From Chaetoceros tenuissimus (taxonomy: Eukaryota; Bacillariophyta; Thalassiosirophyceae; Chaetocerotales; Chaetocerotaceae), in assembly GCA_021927905.1 (NCBI GenBank), contig BLLK01000038.1, positions 1,302,001-1,366,000 of the forward strand: a DNA stretch of 64,000 bases. Reading direction: 5' to 3'. Shown one piece after another: positions 42,019 through 52,720 of this stretch. The first letter of the stretch is position 1, and the number at the start of each line of letters is the position of its first letter. Below the pieces are notes generated by a model. That model did no database searches and was not told the DNA's origin. It saw only the letters and a program-made list of their open reading frames with translations. The translations under genes were made by a program, and so were the position numbers.

Positions 42019-45000
42019 CTAAGAAACCATCTGCTCAAAGTAAGAAGACACAATATCAGGAGAACTAATAGATCGAGGTACTCCGTTTGCATCTTCATGA
42101 GCTCCACCGATACGGGATAGCAATCGCATTTTCCTCAATCCTGCACTTGGACATTGAGCATCAATACTTACATTTTCATCTGCTTGTGAAGCGAGACACA
42201 TGAGCTCAAATCGCAGAGTCAATCGTAATCTAGCAAACCATGTAATATCATCCTTCGAAGACTGGAGAGGAACCCATTCTTCCATTTGTCCGTTAGTGGA
42301 TAGCCCATCAAGGCTGACATCAGCACCCCCAAGCGAAGAGGTTGTCATAAATTTTTTCTCATACACTGAAAGTTGAAGGACACTAGGTGCTCCTTTGAAA
42401 AGAGCCTCGCGATCACTGTCGAAACTAACTCCATCACAGTTGACATCTTCTGGTAGTGGGAATCTAAAACGTACTACGCTTCCCCATGAAGCTGGGGCAT
42501 TTGGACCTGAACTTTTACTGATTTTCCGAGGTTCGGTTGATGCGCTATCAAGAGTTCTTGCTTTATGCGTCAAAGGTGCATTAGATGCATCACGTTTTAG
42601 ACGTAAAAGAGCATATGCTGTCACTGAGGGGGATCCTCCAGGAGCTGTCAAATTCTTCAAATCAAGAATCTCTACTTGAAGTATAGCTATGAATCGTTGT
42701 GGCAAATTGAGTCTACGGAAGAGTGTGTTGCGGTATAGATGTTGTCTGAAGCAATTCGCATAAGTCGAAGGATAGGTTTCAACTCCTCTAGAAATTTGAA
42801 GATCTCCTCCAGTATCTCTTTCCCACGGAGGATAAACTGACGCGAGGGCCTTTGTGAGAGCCACTCCGCCTCTAGCAGTAGACCAAAGAGATAGAAGGTG
42901 AAGACCTCCAAGTCGTCTTTGAGATTCTTCGCACGACCTAGCTACTCCCCCTATGGTGAATGGGACATAATGTTGTCTTCCGAGAGAGGCTCCACGTAGC
43001 TCAGCGTCCTTGGACTCTAAAACTTCCACTTCCCATGGATCTACAAATCTATATCTCACATCATTTTCATCCTCTACAAAGGCATTTTGATCGGCATCAA
43101 CCTGCTTCTCATAAGCAATCTGATGGAGATCAACTCGTTCAATCACTCTATGTTTTTCCATGAGGTGAAGACGTTTGGTAGCATCATTTTCATTTTGCTC
43201 AGCACCACTTTTTACAATCCATGCCACAGCCTGACTCTTTCTAAACAGAACAATGACAGCGCTCTTTCCTGCTTCTCCGACACGAAGTGTTCTGAATTCA
43301 ACCCCAGACTTCGGTTGAATCATTTTTCGAATAATTGCGTCGCCGCAATCTGCGCTACTTCCAATCTCAATAGGAACTGCTTCAATCGCTGTTTGGGATG
43401 CAGATAAAGATACAGGCATAGAAGATGCAGGCCGTTGGGATATTTCTTCCAATAACGGAAGAAAATCTCCCACTATGGATGTTTCCACGGATCTACACCA
43501 GTTCAAAAACGGTCTTATCATTCTCGAAGCAATAGAGTCAAGTTCAAGGTCTCCATCTTCCTCGAAGCCTTCTGACGAGTTTCCGTCAAAATATGATTCA
43601 TCCATGTTATTATTCTTGCTTTCATCTCCCCATACCGATCTCACATCAAGTTTCTCATCTCGGGATGCTACAACAGCACTTATTTGTTTCCTCAATTCTG
43701 TAAGAACTAGTAATTGAGAGAATATCCCAAACCTCTTTAGGTACTGGAATTCATCCCGTTCTTGCTTTGTCTGCATGAAAAACGAACTTTCCGTTCTCTT
43801 TAGTGCTATTACGTCCTCTTCATTTACATCATTATCATCGCCGTCATTGACTTGGGAGAATTTCGGGTCTTTACCAGTTGATGCATTCCATCGATAATGA
43901 TCTGTACTCGAATGCAATGCAAGTTTTCGGAGAAATATTGAGTTAGGAGAAGTCTGACTCCCTTCTTCCTTTATCACGCCTTGAGCTGGAGGCTCGTTGA
44001 ACAAAAGATCAAATGGTAATGATGCTGAAACAGACTCTAAAAGTCTAAAGAGACTGGAATAAGGTCCAAATGAGCCGCATTTAAATCCTGCATCTGACAA
44101 TCGTATGATTGCGTGTTGTACAGAGTTATCCGATGTTGATGATTTAGAAGGAGGAGAGGCTTCATCACTCGTAGTTTCTTCATTTTCTTCACCTTCAGTC
44201 GATTCAGCTTCAACTTTTGGCTTCATATTCGTTCTAAAACTTAATGTAAAAATTCCATGATCTTCATGGTGCGGCCTCAAAATAAAGCTTCCACACTTTC
44301 GTGTCTTCAGCATCTCCGTTGCTTCCTCCCTACTACAATCAACGAGGAATTCCCATCCACCACTTGTCGTTTCTGTCCCTTCATTAGATTTTTCTTCTGG
44401 CTGTTGACTTACAATCATTTTCATACTACTCCATAGTTGTCTTCCACGTTCAAAATCCATGGAACAATCAGGATCACATTTCAGGAGAGTTTCCAAAGCT
44501 TCGTGACAACGACCCCAACTCGCAATGATATACCCTATTCTAACACCTACAGTTGTTTCCTTCAACGCAAGTCCTGACATTGGAAAAACGCCCCCTCGAT
44601 GAAGCCAGAGGCATAACTCTAATTGAGCACTCACACTTGCGGCAAGTCTTCTTGCGTATTGACTAGAAGTATGAGATAAAGATTTCCTATGATAAACCAG
44701 TTCATCATTGATGTCAACAAGAGCTTCACAATGTTGTACCTGATCATTTGCAGCATCTCTCATAATATCTTCAGCTAAATCTGCTCTTCCTGTCAAGCAG
44801 TTAAGTAATACAGCAAATACAATTCTTCGAGGCTGATGAGGACAACCTATGACCAAAAGAGATCGCTCGATAACAGCAGCTTTTGATACCTCAAATTTGG
44901 AGCATAGATTGTCCAAAATATCCACTAGTATAGATAGTAACGTTTCACCGTCACATTTTTCTTGGAAAACATGGGCAGCTCCATATGAAATTAAAGGATG

Positions 45001-48000
45001 AACATGTCTTCTAAACAATGCCATTGGAATGTTAGAAACATCGCCCAGAAATGGAGCAATCACGCGTGCTATCTCTCGAATAAGTCTTCTAGCTACACAA
45101 TTCGTTCTTATTTGATCCTTCCATTCAAGCCAAAGTGGAGGTACTTGTATATTCTCGATGATAGAGTCGCTAATAACTTCTTCCTTTTCTTCTTCTTGAT
45201 TTTTGGATGGGATAGATGAAGAAGACGCTGACGATGTTACTACTGGCTTAGGCTTGGATGGTGGACCTACGTCAAATGAGTCAAAGATTGATGATGACAT
45301 CTCTCCAGAAGCAGGTGCTGCAGCTGCTGGTGCTGGCTTAGGCTTGGATGGCGGACCTACATCAAATGAGTCGAAGATTGATGATGACATCTCTCCAGAA
45401 GCAGGTGCTGCAGCTGCTGGCTTAGGTTTGGATGGTGGACCTACGTCAAATGAGTCGAAGATTGATGATGACATCTCTCCAGAAGCAGGTGCTGCAGCTG
45501 CTGCAGCTGCTGGTGCTGGCTTAGGTTTGGATGGTGGACCTACGTCAAATGAGTCGAAGATTGATGATGACATCTCTCCAGAAGCAGGTGCTGCAGCTGC
45601 TGGCTTAGGCTTGGATGGCGGACCTACATCAAATGAGTCAAAGATTGATGATGACATCTCTCCAGAAGCAGCTGCTGTAGAAGCAGGTGCTGCAGCTGCT
45701 GGTGCTGGCTTAGGTTTGGATGGCGGACCTACGTCAAATGAGTCGAAGATTGATGATGACATCTCTCCAGAAGCAGGTGCTGCAGCTGCTGGCTTAGGCT
45801 TGGATGGCGGACCTACATCAAACGAGTCAAAGATTGATGATGACATCTCTCCAGAAGCAGCTGCTGTAGAAGCAGGTGCTGCAGCTGCTGGTGCTGGCTT
45901 AGGTTTGGATGGCGGACCTACGTCAAATGAGTCGAAGATTGATGAGGACATATTATCTGTGGTAGATGTAGCTTCAGTGACATTTCTTGTAAGTACAGAG
46001 TTGAGATTATTCTCAGAGGATGTCATTTGTTTGCTATTATCTTCTGAGCCTTCATTTCTGTCTTCTTCAAAAGCTTTGTTTGAAAGGATAAGGATGGAAG
46101 GAATTTCAATGCCTCTCCGACACAAAGCAGTCGCAGTTCCCAGTGACACAGACCACTTTACATGTACAGGAATATTCAGCTTTGCACTAATCATTGGTCT
46201 AGCAGAGAAGTCACAAACCGAATTTATCTTTGAAATCAATCTTGAAGAAGGATTTTTAAACTTTGCACCATGAGCTGAACATTGGCGGAAAGAAGTTGGT
46301 ATATTCCAGTTTTGAATCTGACTGAAATCATGTGCTGACTCATTTATATCAAGAAATGCCAAAGCTGCATCATTAGGGCGCCCTAACCACAGCAGCTGTA
46401 AGCATTTTGAAGGATTAGTACAATCTTTCTTTGATAAGCCATGACTGCTAAGGAGCTTCTTTGCGGCTAATGATATTTTTGGAGTCCATTCAATATATTT
46501 TGATTCTTCCACTTTCTTACTTAGCTCATCGACTGATGGTCCTGATGACGCAAACCCTCCTCCACCACCAAATCCCCGTAGAGAAAATCCCGACCCAAAA
46601 CTATCATTGGAAGTGTTTTCTTTGCCTCGATTAATTGCAACCAGGCGTGCAACAAAAAAAGCTAGAGCCATGTCCTCCATTTTTGTCGCAATAATATTCA
46701 AAGCACTTGTAAGCATTGGTGGCTCTGAAAGCAAGAAAAAAGCAGCGGCAGGGCCGTATTTCCTCTTTCTCAAGAGACTGAAGGCATTCTTTTCTGCAGC
46801 GTTCTTCCCTCTTTCAGAATTGAAGTCGAATTTAGTAACAAATTGAAAAAATGTTTTCCCAGTATGCTTCCTATCAGCTGCTGCCATTGTTTTGAGTTTT
46901 TTCATGTTGCCTGTTATTATGTAAAATAAAGATGCCTCAACGACGTCCATCGAATCTTTAAAAGTTTGCTGTGCTATTTCTTCAGATATCCTAGTTAGCT
47001 CTTCATCGGACCTTAGCCAAAATGGCAAATTCAAAGTTCTAGCTACTTCCCACGTCCATTTCTCCTTTGGCCTACATGACTCCAACAAAGCATGTTGTGA
47101 GTCACTTAGTAATGCAGCAAGACTTGCAGAATCAGCAACGCTCATAGGTAGCTTCTTTTTTCTTTCATTAAGATTTGAAGAAGAAACTTTTTTCACGAGG
47201 AAAGAATGTGATGCGATATCATTTGTTTTTTCGTCATCCTTGGCAAGCTCATCGTATTTCATTTCTTCGATTGTTCGCACTATGGAAGTAGAGAGGGCAA
47301 AGAATTGGGCCAATTTGTCCAACGAAGCAAAATTAGGAGGATTGGCAGATATTTTAGACAGACAGAGAAGGCATCCTAATTCATCAAATCCTAGATTTTT
47401 GATAGGACCAGGCAGAGAATCACCTTTTTCTTCCTCTTCCCCCTTCTCTGGAGTTTTTTTCGCTGTCTTGGCATAAGTCATGGTTGCAAGAAATTCTCGG
47501 CTAAAGTTACCACCAGCCTCCACCTCCCCTTCATTAATATTATTCAGGGCACTAATGATGCAATCCTCAATCTTTTTAGATTGTAGCTCTTCCTGCGTCA
47601 ACTCATTCTGCTTCAAAGACAACTGATTCATTAAAAATGACGCATTTGCTTCTTCAGTCTTTACTTCTTCTTCGTCAACGAGGGGTCTATCTTTATCAAA
47701 TGTGTTAAAAGCAGTAAATGGAACGCTAGATAGGCGACACGTTGAATCCCAATGCATAGCCATGGTATCCTTGGGATCTAAAGATTCGACTAGCCATTGC
47801 ATCATGCCTCTTATTCTTGTCCGTAATCCAGCTTTCACTCCATCCTCATCAGTACAGAGTAAACTAAGATAAGATTCCGGGTGCCAATCTGATAAAAGAA
47901 GGTTTCTCTCATCCGTTGCGCTCACAATATTCCTCAAAGCTGACAGAAGATGCGGATTTGAGTCAGCGGGTGATAGAGAAGAATTTAAAAGTTTTTTCTG

Positions 48001-51000
48001 TATTCCACGTTTTCCACATGTTTCTTTTGTGAGGGGATAAAATATCTCAGCAACAGGCACCCATGTCAGTTCGTCGCATTGTCTGATGTGGACTATAGCG
48101 GATGATTCACTGAATGTTACGATTTGGGGAAATGCATCCACAGATCCACTTTTCACCCAGCGAAAATCAAGAATAGGAATGTTCTTTCCACCTGCATCAC
48201 TGCGGTGGCGAATTTTTGTCACTGCATAGTTGCCTTGTATTTGTTTACTTTCTCCTTTTGAATTAAGAAACGAGAAATGCGGCGACGCTGATAAAATAGA
48301 GACTTCATGAGCCTCTCCCCCAAAAGGCATATTTGCAATTAGGTCTACTGACGATGCATGTGTGAGATATTCGACGGAATTTTCACTACTATTGAGTTCA
48401 TTCAAATTCTGGATGACCAAGTGACTTCGAAATTCTGCAGCAAGTTTATCGCCATTGTAAATAACATCAATAAAAACAAGATGAGAGCCCCCCATACTAT
48501 CACAAACATTAATACACCATCCATCGGATGCTACTTGTACATAAACTAGAGATGTAATATCTCCATCACCTTCGAGTTCGATAAACCCGAGGTCAGCTAA
48601 TTTGCCACATGAATCCGCTTCCGAGCCGTTCAGAACCTCGAAACGAAATGCATTGATTTTCCGTCCAACAGCAACTACGAGCAAAGTAGCTCCACGAACT
48701 TCATAAGGTGCAGGAGCACCCTCTCCATAATGCCATGGTAGAAGTTCGAGCGATCGCGGGCTACTTGAAAAAGAGGGCATTGCATTTGGTATCGTCGCCA
48801 CAATGCGTCCAAATTCCTGCTGCGTCTCTCCATTGGCACCGACAATTACAGATGTCTGCTCCGCCGCGTCATGACTGAGTTGATGTACCACCTCGAGTCC
48901 TTCATCCATCGGAACGTCAAATGATAAATTGCTCAGATTTTCCCGTAGCATGCGATTCTTCTCGAGCGCGCGAAATCTCATAATCAACTCTCCATCTTTA
49001 CTAGATTGCGATACATCCCTAACAGTGGCAATAATTTCATCAAACGTGAGTCCTTCCAATGAAACTCCGTTGACGGCAATCAATTCATCACCCAGTACTA
49101 TTTTTCCAGTTCTTTCTGCTGGGAGTCTCCCACCAGTCAAAGGGTGTTTTTTATACGATCCCGCTATTGCAGGCATTCCATCTGCCTGAGCTTCTAATCT
49201 CAAACCTAGGCCAAAATCTGGATGGGGGGTCAGTGTCGCCTCATAAACACTTTCTATTTCTTTTGCTGAAGAATCAAAAATATTACTATGGGATGATTCT
49301 CTGTCTCCACTTTCACTTTGGAACGCACTACCCACACTGTTCAAAGCAAGCGGATCAGGAACGATTGGCTCGATTGCACTCCAAGGCGGAGGCATTTCAT
49401 AGAGTATCAATGTTCCTTTTGTTGTCAATGCAAATAGCCTTGGAGGGCCACCGAAATTTTCATCTGGCCACCATTTTACAACCGAAATAAGTTCATCGCG
49501 ATTTGCAAATGCAGGTAAATGTAGTTGAGGTAAATTCATTGGTATTGGGCTTATACTCAAATCCATAAATTGCTTGATATCGGAATCATGAGGATTTTTG
49601 AATGAAGTGTGGCTGTCCATCGAATTCAAAGAGACTGTTGTTGCAATCGATAAATCAGAATCTTGTCTTGTCATAGCTACGGTATTTTCCTCACTATCAC
49701 AACTTGCAATATTCATACTTCCTTTCTTTCTCCATTCAAGACAGATGTTTCTGCGATTATCACTGACACTTGCAAGAAGGCGATTTGACTCAAATTCTAG
49801 ACAGACACATCTAGTCGAAACTGTTACAGGTAGAGGCGCCAGTATGTCCTGCTCTCTGCAACCATCGTCTTTTATAATACTGACATCCTTAGGAACATTT
49901 TCTTTCAAATTCAGCAAATAGCGCAGTGGACTTCCCAGTTGTAGCGCCCCTAATTCTAAATCTCCCCATAATGGAAGCTCTATAATACCAACATTGCTTT
50001 GTGCATGCGAACAAATTATCCTCAATTCGGCTGGTGGTGAATGTGTGCCACCAAATACAGCTCCAGAGTCGACATCCGTCGCAGAAACTCCATGTCCATG
50101 TGGGACTGAACCAAGTAAAGCCAGAGCATTCCCACTGAGACTTTCATCCTCTACAACATTGCCTCCGCTACCAGGATGTGCAATCCAAGGATTCCACGCC
50201 GACCAGAGGCCTTGTACAGCCAAGGTCATCGATTCTAAATTATTCAAAACACTTTGAGGCAAAAGAGTTGCTGGTGGTAATATCGTTCCTACAGAATCAA
50301 AATGGGCTGGAGCCCAGGAATCTCCTCCTGACTTCAAAAAACTTAACCGAGATAATCTAACTGCTGGATATGGTCCCCTAAAAGTTATTTCAGATATCCA
50401 AGCTCCAGCTGCAGAGTTAGGGGTTAATTGTGATTGCCAACCCGACGAATTGGAAGCATCATTTCTTGTTTGATTATTGGAATTCTTGCTTCTTGGAGGA
50501 GTTGTCAAGAGATCACTTGCGCTTTTTGCACTTTGCGATTGTGTAATGTCATTTTTTGTACTACTTTTCATGCTTGCTTTGGTGAGAGGATCAAGGTCGC
50601 CCAAGTTTGCCATTGTAATACCTTGTACCCAATCTGCTCTGCTTCCAGGTGGAGTATCCCAATGAAACAACATTTTCCATGACCCTTGTGAAAATACACG
50701 AAAGCTACCATCTGATGAACAGCATGTCAGCAACAAATCATTTCCTTCGCGAAGTCCTAGATAATTTCCAGAAGCTTCATCATTATATATACTAGAATGG
50801 TTTAGTCCTTTTCCACGAAATGATATTCTTGTGACAGCTTCTGAATGAACTAAAAATGGTCCAGCTTTATAGACGATCCCCATATTATTTTTCTCAAACT
50901 CGGGATATTGAAAGGGTGATGAGTCACTACTTTTCGCATTGGGAATAGGAGGAGGAGTAATACAACCTGAACGACCAAGTTCTGAACTCTTTGATTTCGT

Positions 51001-51858
51001 AGGTCCCTCAGGCCTTGGTGGCTTCGCCAGACTTTCGCTCGATCCATCTTCTTTGTCTCTTACAAAGGTTCGTACACCAAATGGATATGGTACACCAATA
51101 CCTTCTCCCTGTAGCACATATGCAATAGATCGTCCGTCCCCTGCAATAGCCGCGTGTAAAATAGTAGCTCTGACACGAATAGTCCATAGAATCTCCCCTT
51201 CTCTCGACTCTACTTCATCATCAAACTCATCATTCTCGAATTCTTGCATTAGTTCATCATCCTGTTCACTTGGTGAGATATCAAAAACAGCAATTTGGTC
51301 CGCATGCGCCACCAACAATTTATAATCAATCGAAGATCCGATATGAACAGTCGAAGCATTATCTTTAATTGCAAAAGGAACATCATTGGAAAAGATTCCT
51401 TCACAAAGTACAGTTCTACCCTTGATCCAAAAATATTTACCAAACACAGTCACTGGCCGTCGATTGGTTGACTTTCCCGATGGTCGCGTAGGAACCGGAT
51501 GAAAATTATACACTTCTCGAGTCGAGGTGACGACACTGACCATTCCATTGACGGGGTTCGCAAATAAACCCAAGATTTCACCATAGACTTTGAGGGTTTG
51601 TAGTCTCATTCTGCTTCTAGTGAGAATGACATCAATGTATTGATCATGTGATGCAAGTGTAATTTCCATTCCTTTGTAGCAAAGAGCTGCTACAAGAGTT
51701 GATTCTTTTGTGCCAGAGGTTTCATTCAGCGGTTTACCATTTTCAAGAATCACGGTTTCATAAGGAGCAGCAGCTGCTGCAACGGCTGATGGGTTCGATG
51801 TGAATTTACGAGCTGATTTTGCACGATGAAACGCTGTCAATCTTCTTGGAGTTGCCAT
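42019..51858 (-). CDS. Rav1/DMXL (rabconnectin-3) homologue with PDZ, SH2 and C2 domains (3279 aa)
   Basis: Rav1/DMXL is the scaffold of the RAVE complex, which assembles V-ATPase on endomembranes. One intronless frame with ATG at 51858. The N-terminal ~850 residues are WD40-like propeller sequence. The conserved Rav1 helical block is near residues 1600-1800: 'LPFWLRSDEELTRISEE', 'VVEASLFYIITGNMKKLKTM', 'EKNAFSLLRKRKYGPAAAFF' and 'MEDMALAFFVARLV'. Added modules are unusual. A PDZ domain lies around 876-960 ('PDFGLGLRLEAQADGMPA', 'GKIVLGDELIAVNGVSLEGL'). An eight-copy repeat spans about 1970-2205. An SH2-type domain lies around 2495-2610 ('WEFLVDCSREEATEMLKTRK', 'CGSFILRPH', then 'GIFTLSFR') with the phosphotyrosine-binding Arg kept. 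A C-terminal C2 domain lies around 3055-3210 ('AILQVEILDLKNLTAPGG'). Assembly as one gene rests on a single unbroken frame. Confidence 0.82.
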   Translation of the reverse strand: MATPRRLTAFHRAKSARKFTSNPSAVAAAAAPYETVILENGKPLNETSGTKESTLVAALCYKGMEITLASHDQYIDVILTRSRMRLQTLKVYGEILGLFANPVNGMVSVVTSTREVYNFHPVPTRPSGKSTNRRPVTVFGKYFWIKGRTVLCEGIFSNDVPFAIKDNASTVHIGSSIDYKLLVAHADQIAVFDISPSEQDDELMQEFENDEFDDEVESREGEILWTIRVRATILHAAIAGDGRSIAYVLQGEGIGVPYPFGVRTFVRDKEDGSSESLAKPPRPEGPTKSKSSELGRSGCITPPPIPNAKSSDSSPFQYPEFEKNNMGIVYKAGPFLVHSEAVTRISFRGKGLNHSSIYNDEASGNYLGLREGNDLLLTCCSSDGSFRVFSQGSWKMLFHWDTPPGSRADWVQGITMANLGDLDPLTKASMKSSTKNDITQSQSAKSASDLLTTPPRSKNSNNQTRNDASNSSGWQSQLTPNSAAGAWISEITFRGPYPAVRLSRLSFLKSGGDSWAPAHFDSVGTILPPATLLPQSVLNNLESMTLAVQGLWSAWNPWIAHPGSGGNVVEDESLSGNALALLGSVPHGHGVSATDVDSGAVFGGTHSPPAELRIICSHAQSNVGIIELPLWGDLELGALQLGSPLRYLLNLKENVPKDVSIIKDDGCREQDILAPLPVTVSTRCVCLEFESNRLLASVSDNRRNICLEWRKKGSMNIASCDSEENTVAMTRQDSDLSIATTVSLNSMDSHTSFKNPHDSDIKQFMDLSISPIPMNLPQLHLPAFANRDELISVVKWWPDENFGGPPRLFALTTKGTLILYEMPPPWSAIEPIVPDPLALNSVGSAFQSESGDRESSHSNIFDSSAKEIESVYEATLTPHPDFGLGLRLEAQADGMPAIAGSYKKHPLTGGRLPAERTGKIVLGDELIAVNGVSLEGLTFDEIIATVRDVSQSSKDGELIMRFRALEKNRMLRENLSNLSFDVPMDEGLEVVHQLSHDAAEQTSVIVGANGETQQEFGRIVATIPNAMPSFSSSPRSLELLPWHYGEGAPAPYEVRGATLLVVAVGRKINAFRFEVLNGSEADSCGKLADLGFIELEGDGDITSLVYVQVASDGWCINVCDSMGGSHLVFIDVIYNGDKLAAEFRSHLVIQNLNELNSSENSVEYLTHASSVDLIANMPFGGEAHEVSILSASPHFSFLNSKGESKQIQGNYAVTKIRHRSDAGGKNIPILDFRWVKSGSVDAFPQIVTFSESSAIVHIRQCDELTWVPVAEIFYPLTKETCGKRGIQKKLLNSSLSPADSNPHLLSALRNIVSATDERNLLLSDWHPESYLSLLCTDEDGVKAGLRTRIRGMMQWLVESLDPKDTMAMHWDSTCRLSSVPFTAFNTFDKDRPLVDEEEVKTEEANASFLMNQLSLKQNELTQEELQSKKIEDCIISALNNINEGEVEAGGNFSREFLATMTYAKTAKKTPEKGEEEEKGDSLPGPIKNLGFDELGCLLCLSKISANPPNFASLDKLAQFFALSTSIVRTIEEMKYDELAKDDEKTNDIASHSFLVKKVSSSNLNERKKKLPMSVADSASLAALLSDSQHALLESCRPKEKWTWEVARTLNLPFWLRSDEELTRISEEIAQQTFKDSMDVVEASLFYIITGNMKKLKTMAAADRKHTGKTFFQFVTKFDFNSERGKNAAEKNAFSLLRKRKYGPAAAFFLLSEPPMLTSALNIIATKMEDMALAFFVARLVAINRGKENTSNDSFGSGFSLRGFGGGGGFASSGPSVDELSKKVEESKYIEWTPKISLAAKKLLSSHGLSKKDCTNPSKCLQLLWLGRPNDAALAFLDINESAHDFSQIQNWNIPTSFRQCSAHGAKFKNPSSRLISKINSVCDFSARPMISAKLNIPVHVKWSVSLGTATALCRRGIEIPSILILSNKAFEEDRNEGSEDNSKQMTSSENNLNSVLTRNVTEATSTTDNMSSSIFDSFDVGPPSKPKPAPAAAAPASTAAASGEMSSSIFDSFDVGPPSKPKPAAAAPASGEMSSSIFDSFDVGPPSKPKPAPAAAAPASTAAASGEMSSSIFDSFDVGPPSKPKPAAAAPASGEMSSSIFDSFDVGPPSKPKPAPAAAAAAAPASGEMSSSIFDSFDVGPPSKPKPAAAAPASGEMSSSIFDSFDVGPPSKPKPAPAAAAPASGEMSSSIFDSFDVGPPSKPKPVVTSSASSSSIPSKNQEEEKEEVISDSIIENIQVPPLWLEWKDQIRTNCVARRLIREIARVIAPFLGDVSNIPMALFRRHVHPLISYGAAHVFQEKCDGETLLSILVDILDNLCSKFEVSKAAVIERSLLVIGCPHQPRRIVFAVLLNCLTGRADLAEDIMRDAANDQVQHCEALVDINDELVYHRKSLSHTSSQYARRLAASVSAQLELCLWLHRGGVFPMSGLALKETTVGVRIGYIIASWGRCHEALETLLKCDPDCSMDFERGRQLWSSMKMIVSQQPEEKSNEGTETTSGGWEFLVDCSREEATEMLKTRKCGSFILRPHHEDHGIFTLSFRTNMKPKVEAESTEGEENEETTSDEASPPSKSSTSDNSVQHAIIRLSDAGFKCGSFGPYSSLFRLLESVSASLPFDLLFNEPPAQGVIKEEGSQTSPNSIFLRKLALHSSTDHYRWNASTGKDPKFSQVNDGDDNDVNEEDVIALKRTESSFFMQTKQERDEFQYLKRFGIFSQLLVLTELRKQISAVVASRDEKLDVRSVWGDESKNNNMDESYFDGNSSEGFEEDGDLELDSIASRMIRPFLNWCRSVETSIVGDFLPLLEEISQRPASSMPVSLSASQTAIEAVPIEIGSSADCGDAIIRKMIQPKSGVEFRTLRVGEAGKSAVIVLFRKSQAVAWIVKSGAEQNENDATKRLHLMEKHRVIERVDLHQIAYEKQVDADQNAFVEDENDVRYRFVDPWEVEVLESKDAELRGASLGRQHYVPFTIGGVARSCEESQRRLGGLHLLSLWSTARGGVALTKALASVYPPWERDTGGDLQISRGVETYPSTYANCFRQHLYRNTLFRRLNLPQRFIAILQVEILDLKNLTAPGGSPSVTAYALLRLKRDASNAPLTHKARTLDSASTEPRKISKSSGPNAPASWGSVVRFRFPLPEDVNCDGVSFDSDREALFKGAPSVLQLSVYEKKFMTTSSLGGADVSLDGLSTNGQMEEWVPLQSSKDDITWFARLRLTLRFELMCLASQADENVSIDAQCPSAGLRKMRLLSRIGGAHEDANGVPRSISSPDIVSSYFEQMVS
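45240..45955 (-). repeat. Coding minisatellite, eight copies of a SSSIFDSFDVGPPSKPKP unit
   Basis: Inside the Rav1/DMXL gene. The 18-residue core is unchanged in all eight copies; the linkers are Ala/Pro-rich and of two alternating lengths (28 or 35 residues per unit, with one Ala-expanded copy). Because the copies are almost identical at DNA level, the array is probably recent and variable in length. The opposite strand is open for the same reason. Confidence 0.9.
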
Positions 51859-52720
51859 TCTAGAGTGTCAATAATTTTTGCAAAGATATCTTTTTTTTGT
51901 AACAACCTATGGAAGCTCTATTTTATATATTTGTTTCAGCTTTTATCTTTGCTGAAAGATGTGATAAATGCTATCTTTGAAAATGAATCTTTTGCAAAGT
52001 CTATAGAGGTCAGAGAATTACAATCGTTAAGAGAATGAATCTTCCTTCTCAGCAATGTAATTACACTGAATACGTGCCTACACACACATGCCGATCTTTG
52101 ACAGAAGATCTCCCAAGTTCGCCATGTTCAGTTCGCATAAACTACATTCCCATCCCCACATGGACAATATTTTATATTTAGCTAGAGCCTAGCCAGATAG
52201 ATAATAAAGTTCCAGCCTTCCTTTCATGATGATTATGCAGACCTCCACACCGACCGCAGCAGGACCGCTTGGCAGGACGCAGGACAACCAATCGTGTCCA
52301 AATTGTAGACCATTTTACTTAAAAAAGACCCGGAGTTCTTGGGAATTCTATGAAAATAATGATACTTGCGAACTCTTTGATTGGCTGCAGATTGAAGTGC
52401 CTGTAAGATTCTTCTCTTCATTCACCTTCCACAATCCAGCTCCACGTTGTTTTTCGCTTCTCTTCAATTGGAAGTTGAGAGTGGCTTCCACATTCCACAT
52501 CAAGAACCTGAATATCTTAATCTTATAAGTTGTGAAGATATACAAAACGAGTCCAGTTTACTAATTTATAATTCGTAACTCGTATATTGAATAGATATAT
52601 ATATAATATTTTACATCTGTAGAAGGAGTTTGTACCGATACTGACAAGTTTAACTGCCAAGTCTGCATTACATTTCACAAAGAAGAATAAGATCAAGACA
52701 TAAAACCCAAAGTAGTCACC
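51859..52720. other. Divergent intergenic region, 0.86 kb, possible small ORF
   Basis: It holds the promoters of the Rav1/DMXL gene (minus) and kinase 1 (plus). A plus-strand frame from ATG 52226 to 52528 includes a Cys-containing stretch ('CPNCRPFYLKKTRSSWEFYE') and a donor-like GTAAGA at 52400; it might be the first exon of a small gene, but I cannot complete or name it. An AT-rich stretch lies at 52555-52620. Confidence 0.3.

Noticed and set aside
45203-46273. 356-codon plus-strand ORF of Gly/Ala/Asp-rich repeats opposite the Rav1/DMXL gene
   Set aside because: It is the antisense of the eight-copy coding minisatellite. Its length comes from repeat periodicity in the real frame, and the minus-strand frame is far longer with recognisable domains.
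52226-52528. Small plus-strand ORF with a CPNC motif, considered as an Spt4-like protein
   Set aside because: Only one CxxC is present, the rest does not match Spt4, and I could not build a convincing spliced continuation.
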